From: CAYQJS01 sp964417895
GTDB lineage: Bacteria > Chloroflexota > UBA6077 > SHYK01
DNA length: 64,000 nt
Direction: 5' to 3'
Assembly (NCBI GenBank): GCA_964417895.1
Contig: CAYQJS010000006.1
Span: forward strand, 62,001 to 126,000
A program made the translations under genes and the position numbers. The first letter of the stretch is position 1, and each line of letters opens with the position of its first letter. Of this stretch, positions 59,776-64,000 are shown one piece after another. The notes beneath the pieces are model-generated. The model was given only the letters and a program-made list of their open reading frames with translations. It had not been told where the DNA came from and did not search any database.

Positions 59776-61659
59776 ATGCCAAAGGTAATAGGTATCGATC
59801 TCGGAACGACGAACTCGGTCGTCGCAGTGATGGAGGGCGGCGAGCCCGTTGTCATCCCCAACGCCGAAGGCAGCCGGCTGACGCCGTCGGTCGTGGCTGT
59901 GAACCCGAAGACCGGTGAGCGGATGGTGGGGCAGGTTGCGAAACGGCAGTCCATTACCAATCCAACCAACACAATCTTCTCCATCAAGCGCTTTATGGGG
60001 CGCAAGTTCAACGACCCCACTGTGGAGCAAGACAAGAAGCTGGTGCCGTACACGCTGAGCGCCGCGCCCAACGGGGACGTGCGAGTCCAGCTCGGCGATA
60101 AGAGTCACTCGCCGCAGGAGATCTCGGCGATGATCCTTCAGAAGCTAAAGACGGACGCGGAGGCGTATCTCGGCGAGCCGGTTACGCAAGCGGTGATCAC
60201 CGTACCGGCCTACTTCAACGACAGCCAGCGGCAGGCGACGAAGGACGCCGGCACGATCGCGGGCCTGGAGGTGCTGCGGATCATCAACGAGCCAACGGCG
60301 TCCTCCCTGGCCTACGGATTGGACAAGAAGAACGACGAGGAGATCGCCGTCTACGACCTCGGCGGTGGGACTTTCGACATCTCGATCCTCCGCCTCGGCG
60401 ATGGCGTCTTCGAGGTCGTCTCCACCAACGGCGATACCCACCTGGGCGGGGACGACTTCGACCAGCGGGTGATCGACTGGATCTGCGACGAGTTCAGACG
60501 CGAGCAGGGCATCGATCTCCGCCAGGACCGCATGGCGTTACAGCGATTGAAGGAGGCCGCCGAGAAGGCGAAGGTCGAGCTGTCGACGGTAATGCAGGCC
60601 GAAATCAACCTGCCGTTCATCACGGCGGACGCATCCGGGCCCAAGCACTTGGTGCTCTCATTGGCCCGTTCCAAGCTGGAGCAGCTGACCGCCGATCTTG
60701 TCGACCGGACGACGGGCCCGGTCAAGCAGGCGCTCGCCGACGCCGAGCTTCAGGAGGCTCAGATCGACGAGGTCGTGATGGTAGGCGGCCAAACACGCAT
60801 GCCAGCGGTCCAGGAGCGCGTAAAGAGGTACTTCGGCAAGGAGCCGCACAAGGGCGTCAATCCCGACGAGGTGGTCGCCATCGGCGCCGCTATTCAGGCC
60901 GGCGTGTTGCAGGGCGACGTCAAGAACGTGCTCCTGCTTGACGTGACCCCCCTGACCCTGGGAATCGAGACCCTCGGCGGCGTGATGACGCCCCTCATCA
61001 ACCGGAACACGACCGTGCCGACGTCGAAGAGCCAGATATTCAGTACCGCCGCCGACAGCCAGTCATCGGTTGAGATCCACGTCCTCCAGGGCGAGCGCCC
61101 GATGGCGAACGGCAACAAGAGCATCGGTCGCTTCATCCTGGATGGCCTCCTCCCCGCACCTCGCGGTATCCCGCAAATTGAGGTGACGTTCGACATCGAC
61201 GCCAATGGCATTCTCTCTGTGTCGGCCAAAGACAAAGGCACTGGGCGCGAGCAGCGCATCACGATCACCGCGTCCAGCGGGCTTGCCAAGGATGAGATCG
61301 AGCGCATGACCCGGGACGCGGAGGCGCATGCCGAGGAGGACCGCTTGCGCCGCGAGGAGATCGAGGCGCGCAACATCGGCGACTCGCTGGCCTATTCCGC
61401 GGAGAAGATCCTGCGGGAGGATGACGGGAAGCTGCCGGCGGACCTCAAGGAAGAGGTGCAGGGAAAGATCATTGCGCTGCGTACCGCCCTTGAGGGAGAC
61501 GATTCCTCGGCCATCCGCTCAGCTACCGATGAGCTGAATCAGGCGATGCAGAAACTCGGCTCGGCGGTCTATGGGCAGGGCGGCAGCCAGGGGGGGCCGG
61601 GAACCGGCCCGCGGCAGGGCGATGAGGGTACGGTCGAAGGCGAGTTCCGAGAGGTTTGA
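59776..61659 (+). CDS. dnaK: Chaperone DnaK (Hsp70)
   Basis: 627 residues. ATPase domain with GIDLGTTNSVVAVMEGG, AVITVPAYFNDSQRQATKDA, VYDLGGGTFDISIL and MVGGQTRMPAVQERV; linker LLLDVTPLTLGIET; substrate domain; C-terminal lid and a Gly-rich tail ending EGEFREV. ATG 59776 gives the family start MPKVIGIDLG; upstream codons overlap grpE. Central member of the CIRCE-controlled operon. Confidence 0.98.
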   Translation: MPKVIGIDLGTTNSVVAVMEGGEPVVIPNAEGSRLTPSVVAVNPKTGERMVGQVAKRQSITNPTNTIFSIKRFMGRKFNDPTVEQDKKLVPYTLSAAPNGDVRVQLGDKSHSPQEISAMILQKLKTDAEAYLGEPVTQAVITVPAYFNDSQRQATKDAGTIAGLEVLRIINEPTASSLAYGLDKKNDEEIAVYDLGGGTFDISILRLGDGVFEVVSTNGDTHLGGDDFDQRVIDWICDEFRREQGIDLRQDRMALQRLKEAAEKAKVELSTVMQAEINLPFITADASGPKHLVLSLARSKLEQLTADLVDRTTGPVKQALADAELQEAQIDEVVMVGGQTRMPAVQERVKRYFGKEPHKGVNPDEVVAIGAAIQAGVLQGDVKNVLLLDVTPLTLGIETLGGVMTPLINRNTTVPTSKSQIFSTAADSQSSVEIHVLQGERPMANGNKSIGRFILDGLLPAPRGIPQIEVTFDIDANGILSVSAKDKGTGREQRITITASSGLAKDEIERMTRDAEAHAEEDRLRREEIEARNIGDSLAYSAEKILREDDGKLPADLKEEVQGKIIALRTALEGDDSSAIRSATDELNQAMQKLGSAVYGQGGSQGGPGTGPRQGDEGTVEGEFREV

Positions 61660-61722
61660 GCAGCACGTAGCCCATCGCCTCTCGCGAGAGGGACGGGTTG
61701 ACCCCAGGAGGCGGCTGGCCGG

Positions 61723-62877
61723 ATGGCCACTGGCAAGCGAGACTATTACGAAGTGCTGGGCGTGCCGAGAGGCGCGACGGAAGAGGACATCCGTCGCGCC
61801 TTTCGCAAGCTCGCCTTCGACAATCACCCTGACCGCAACGCTAACCCTAATGCATCGGAACGCTTCAAAGAGATCAACGAAGCCCACGAGGTGCTCCGGG
61901 ATGCGGAGAAGCGACAGGCGTACGATCGCTTCGGCCACGCGGGCATCGACCCCTCGTTCAACGGCGGCTTCGGCGGGTTCAGTGGCTTCGGCTTCGACGA
62001 CATCTTCGACACGTTCTTCGGCCGCACAGCGTCGGGTCGTCGGCCGCGAGCACAGCGCGGCCCCGACCTCAGAACAGACCTTTCTGTCTCTTTCGAGGAA
62101 GCCATCTTCGGAGCCGAGAAGGAGCTGGAGATCGGAAGGCACGAGACCTGCTCGCCGTGCGGCGGCCTGGGGCTCGAGCCAGGGACCCAGCCCGAGACCT
62201 GCACCCGCTGTGGGGGCAGCGGCGAGATCCGGCGGGCCCATCAGTCCATCTTCGGCCAGTTTGTCAACGTCAGCGTCTGCGACCAGTGTGGGGGTGAGGG
62301 GCGCGTCATCCGCACGCCTTGCGGCGCGTGCCGAGGAGCCGGCCAGGTCCGGGCCACCAAACACCTGGCGGTGAGCCTGCCGGCCGGGCTCGATGATGGC
62401 ACACAGATCAGGCTCTCCGGGGAGGGGGAGCCGCCAGATCGAACGCGCGGCGGGAAAGTACCCGGCGATCTTTACGTCGTCATCCACGCTCCCTCCCAGA
62501 AAGTCTTGCCCTGGGAAGGAGGGTCGCTCGTGATGCGGCGGCAGGGGCATGATCTGGTGCTGGACATCCCTCTGAATGTGGCGCAGGCGGCGCTCGGAGA
62601 TGAGTTGACGATCCCCACGCTCGATGGCTCCGCTGAGCTGAAGATCCCCGCGGGAACGCAGTACGGGAAGGCGTTTCGCATCAGGGGAAAGGGCGTGCCT
62701 CACTTGCGGGATGCGCGGCGGGGGGACCTCCAGGTGCGCGCGCACGTCATGGTGCCCTCCGATCTTACGGGCGAGCAGAGGGACCTATTCCGCAAACTCG
62801 ACGCCACCTTCCGCACCAGTCACAACGCCGACGCCAAGAGCATTTTCGAGAGGGTGAAGGACGCCTTCGGCGTCTGA
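61723..62877 (+). CDS. dnaJ: Chaperone DnaJ (Hsp40)
   Basis: 384 residues. J domain with KRDYYEVLGVPRGATEEDIRR and the HPD motif in NHPDRN; Gly/Phe-rich segment (FNGGFGGFSGFGFDD); four zinc knuckles CSPCGGLG, CTRCGGSG, CDQCGGEG and CGACRGAG; then two substrate-binding C-terminal domains. Full type I DnaJ. Stimulates DnaK ATPase. 63 bases after dnaK. Confidence 0.97.
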   Translation: MATGKRDYYEVLGVPRGATEEDIRRAFRKLAFDNHPDRNANPNASERFKEINEAHEVLRDAEKRQAYDRFGHAGIDPSFNGGFGGFSGFGFDDIFDTFFGRTASGRRPRAQRGPDLRTDLSVSFEEAIFGAEKELEIGRHETCSPCGGLGLEPGTQPETCTRCGGSGEIRRAHQSIFGQFVNVSVCDQCGGEGRVIRTPCGACRGAGQVRATKHLAVSLPAGLDDGTQIRLSGEGEPPDRTRGGKVPGDLYVVIHAPSQKVLPWEGGSLVMRRQGHDLVLDIPLNVAQAALGDELTIPTLDGSAELKIPAGTQYGKAFRIRGKGVPHLRDARRGDLQVRAHVMVPSDLTGEQRDLFRKLDATFRTSHNADAKSIFERVKDAFGV

Positions 62878-62891
62878 GGCGACCGCCTCAG
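62874..62891 (+). terminator. Possible hairpin at the end of dnaJ
   Basis: CTGAGGC-GACC-GCCTCAG: a perfect 7-bp stem with a 4-base loop that includes the dnaJ stop codon. There is no T-run after it, so it may be only a weak or Rho-assisted end signal. Confidence 0.35.
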
Positions 62892-62896
62892 GAAAA

Positions 62897-62964
62897 GACA
62901 GTCACCCTGAGCGAAGGGAAGGGTCTGGCGGGAGATGCCTCGAAGGCGGCGTAGTGTGACAGTT
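62897..62964. repeat. Intergenic inverted-repeat element, copy 4 (degenerate)
   Basis: Contains ACAGTCACCCTGAGCGAAGG at one end and an inverse-like GTGTGACAG at the other, with CGAAGGCGGCG between. Same core as the other three copies. It fills most of the gap between dnaJ and the antiporter gene. Confidence 0.55.
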
Positions 62965-63023
62965 TCATTTACCCGTGACGCCCAGCGGCGCATGACATCT
63001 CCGCGTCCCTCCGCTAATTGACC

Positions 63024-64000
63024 ATGGAGCCCTTCAGCGCTGACGCCTTTGTGCGAACGCTGGCGCTCGTCGGCGTCATCATCGTCGTGGCCGCCCTCCT
63101 CTCGGGCCTCGCCGACCGGACGGGGCTGCCACAGGTGGCGGTGTTTCTCGCTCTCGGGGCGGTTCTCGGCCCGGCTGGCCTCGGTCTTGTCCAGGTCACG
63201 CTTGACTCGCCAGCGCTCCGCGTCGTTGCCACGATCAGCCTCGTCCTGGTTCTATTCGGAGACGCGATCGCCTTCGATGTGGCTGAGATCAGGCGGCACG
63301 CGGGGCTGGTCTTCCTCGTACTGGGTCCGGGCACAATCCTCACGGCAGCGTTAGTTGGCGTTGCCGGCTGGGGACTCCTGGGGTTGGCCCCCGCGGCTGC
63401 CGCCATTCTGGGCGCAGCGCTTGCGTCAACCGATCCCGTACTCGTGCGCAGCATCCTGCGCGCCCGCGGGCTTCCCACGACGGCGCGCCAGGTCCTCCGC
63501 CTGGAGAGCGGTTTGAACGACTCTGTTTTGTTGCCGATCGTGTTAGTTGCCATTGCGCTTCTCACCCGCGGAGATACCGGTGAGAACGGCGGCGTGCGAT
63601 TCGCCATGGACCTGCTGCTGCTCGGTCCGGGCGCTGGGGTCGCCGTGGGGCTCGTGGCCGTTGCGAGCCTGGACTTAATTCGGCGGCGCATCGGGGTGTT
63701 GCGGGACTACGAGTCGCTGTATGCAATCGGAACGGCTTTCGCGGCCTACGCCGCAGCCGAGGCGCTGCATGGCAGCGGTTTCCTCGCCGCGTTCACCGCG
63801 GGCTTGACGATCGCGGCTCTCGACGTGGAGCTTTGCGATTGCTTCATCGAGTACGGCCAGACCACCGCGGAGATGGCGCTTCTCTTCACCTTTGTCTTGC
63901 TGGGCGGCTCGCTCATCTGGAGCGGCATCCCGCTGCTGAGCCCGGCTGTTGTGCTCTTCGCCGTGGCGGCGGTGTTGCTGCGTCCCGTCGTGTACTTCGG
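63024..64000 (+). CDS. CPA1-type cation/proton antiporter (partial, C-terminus outside window)
   Basis: The first 325 codons run to the window edge. At least nine hydrophobic segments. Ion-site motifs: ALASTDPVLVRSILR and RLESGLNDSVLLPIVLVAIAL, the NhaP/CPA1 counterparts of the STDP and ESGxND blocks. Exchanges Na+ or K+ for protons across the membrane. ATG 63024 is the first in-frame start that gives a typical N-terminus (VVAALLSGLADRTGLPQVAV); no strong ribosome-binding site is seen. The C-terminal cytoplasmic domain, if any, is not visible. Confidence 0.93.
   Translation, partial: MEPFSADAFVRTLALVGVIIVVAALLSGLADRTGLPQVAVFLALGAVLGPAGLGLVQVTLDSPALRVVATISLVLVLFGDAIAFDVAEIRRHAGLVFLVLGPGTILTAALVGVAGWGLLGLAPAAAAILGAALASTDPVLVRSILRARGLPTTARQVLRLESGLNDSVLLPIVLVAIALLTRGDTGENGGVRFAMDLLLLGPGAGVAVGLVAVASLDLIRRRIGVLRDYESLYAIGTAFAAYAAAEALHGSGFLAAFTAGLTIAALDVELCDCFIEYGQTTAEMALLFTFVLLGGSLIWSGIPLLSPAVVLFAVAAVLLRPVVYF

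Overview
The window is 64 kb of GC-rich bacterial chromosome, densely coded, with short intergenic gaps and many GTG or TTG starts. The gene mix is what I would expect from a Chloroflexota lineage (a Thermomicrobia- or SAR202-like relative): HrcA/CIRCE heat-shock control, menaquinone synthesis, a tiny AURKAIP1/bS22-type ribosomal protein, a fused chelatase I/D-like ATPase, ETF-linked redox genes and paired crotonases. No rRNA, tRNA or marker phylogeny is available here, so this placement is an inference. No complete insertion sequence, phage or CRISPR array is visible.

Layout. 1-4.5 kb (minus): chelatase-like AAA+/VWA protein, fabF, accB, fabH (cut by the window edge), a fatty-acid synthesis operon. 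4.9-12.2 kb (plus): an NfeD-type membrane protease, then eno-gap-pgk-tpiA and malQ, i.e. lower glycolysis plus glucan processing. 12.2-14 kb (minus): a spermidine-synthase-fold methyltransferase, a 29-aa bS22-like gene, menA. 14-19.7 kb: VOC protein, a thioredoxin-fold DUF255 protein (minus), citrate synthase, an ABC-2 exporter pair. 19.7-23.5 kb: promoter, FMN riboswitch and terminator controlling ribD-ribE-ribBA-ribH. 23.5-30.2 kb: plsY, gpsA, a serine hydrolase, a YvlD-like membrane protein, yvcK, secG and an orphan solute-binding lipoprotein.

30.2-45.2 kb is the most unusual part. It holds an aldehyde dehydrogenase, a PaaX-family regulator, two crotonases (one resembling cyclohexadiene-carbonyl-CoA hydratases), a thioredoxin-like [2Fe-2S] ferredoxin, a NuoF-like flavoprotein, a membrane iron-sulfur oxidoreductase of the ETF:menaquinone oxidoreductase/HdrD type, a small PaaA/PaaC-like di-iron protein, a 65-aa orphan, etfB and etfA. 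An MFS transporter, an FAH-family hydrolase and a threonine-synthase-like enzyme follow. My reading is a CoA-thioester degradation module in which electrons pass through ETF and the membrane protein to menaquinone, with NADH or oxygen linked through the NuoF-like and di-iron proteins.

45.3-49.2 kb is an accessory patch: HEPN-nucleotidyltransferase fusion, DUF433/DUF5615 toxin-antitoxin pair with a frameshifted toxin, a calcium-binding protein, a two-gene chromate transporter plus an 83-bp decayed copy of part of it, and a zinc-ribbon protein. 49.2-55.1 kb (minus): a MtrA-like/DUF4346 protein, a heterodimeric ABC exporter with one degenerate ATP site, its PadR-type regulator with a perfect 18-bp inverted-repeat operator, and an HlyD-like adaptor. 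55.3-64 kb: gyrA (minus), divergent from a CIRCE-controlled hrcA-grpE-dnaK-dnaJ operon, then a CPA1-type cation/proton antiporter cut by the window end. A family of imperfect inverted repeats sits at four intergenic sites.
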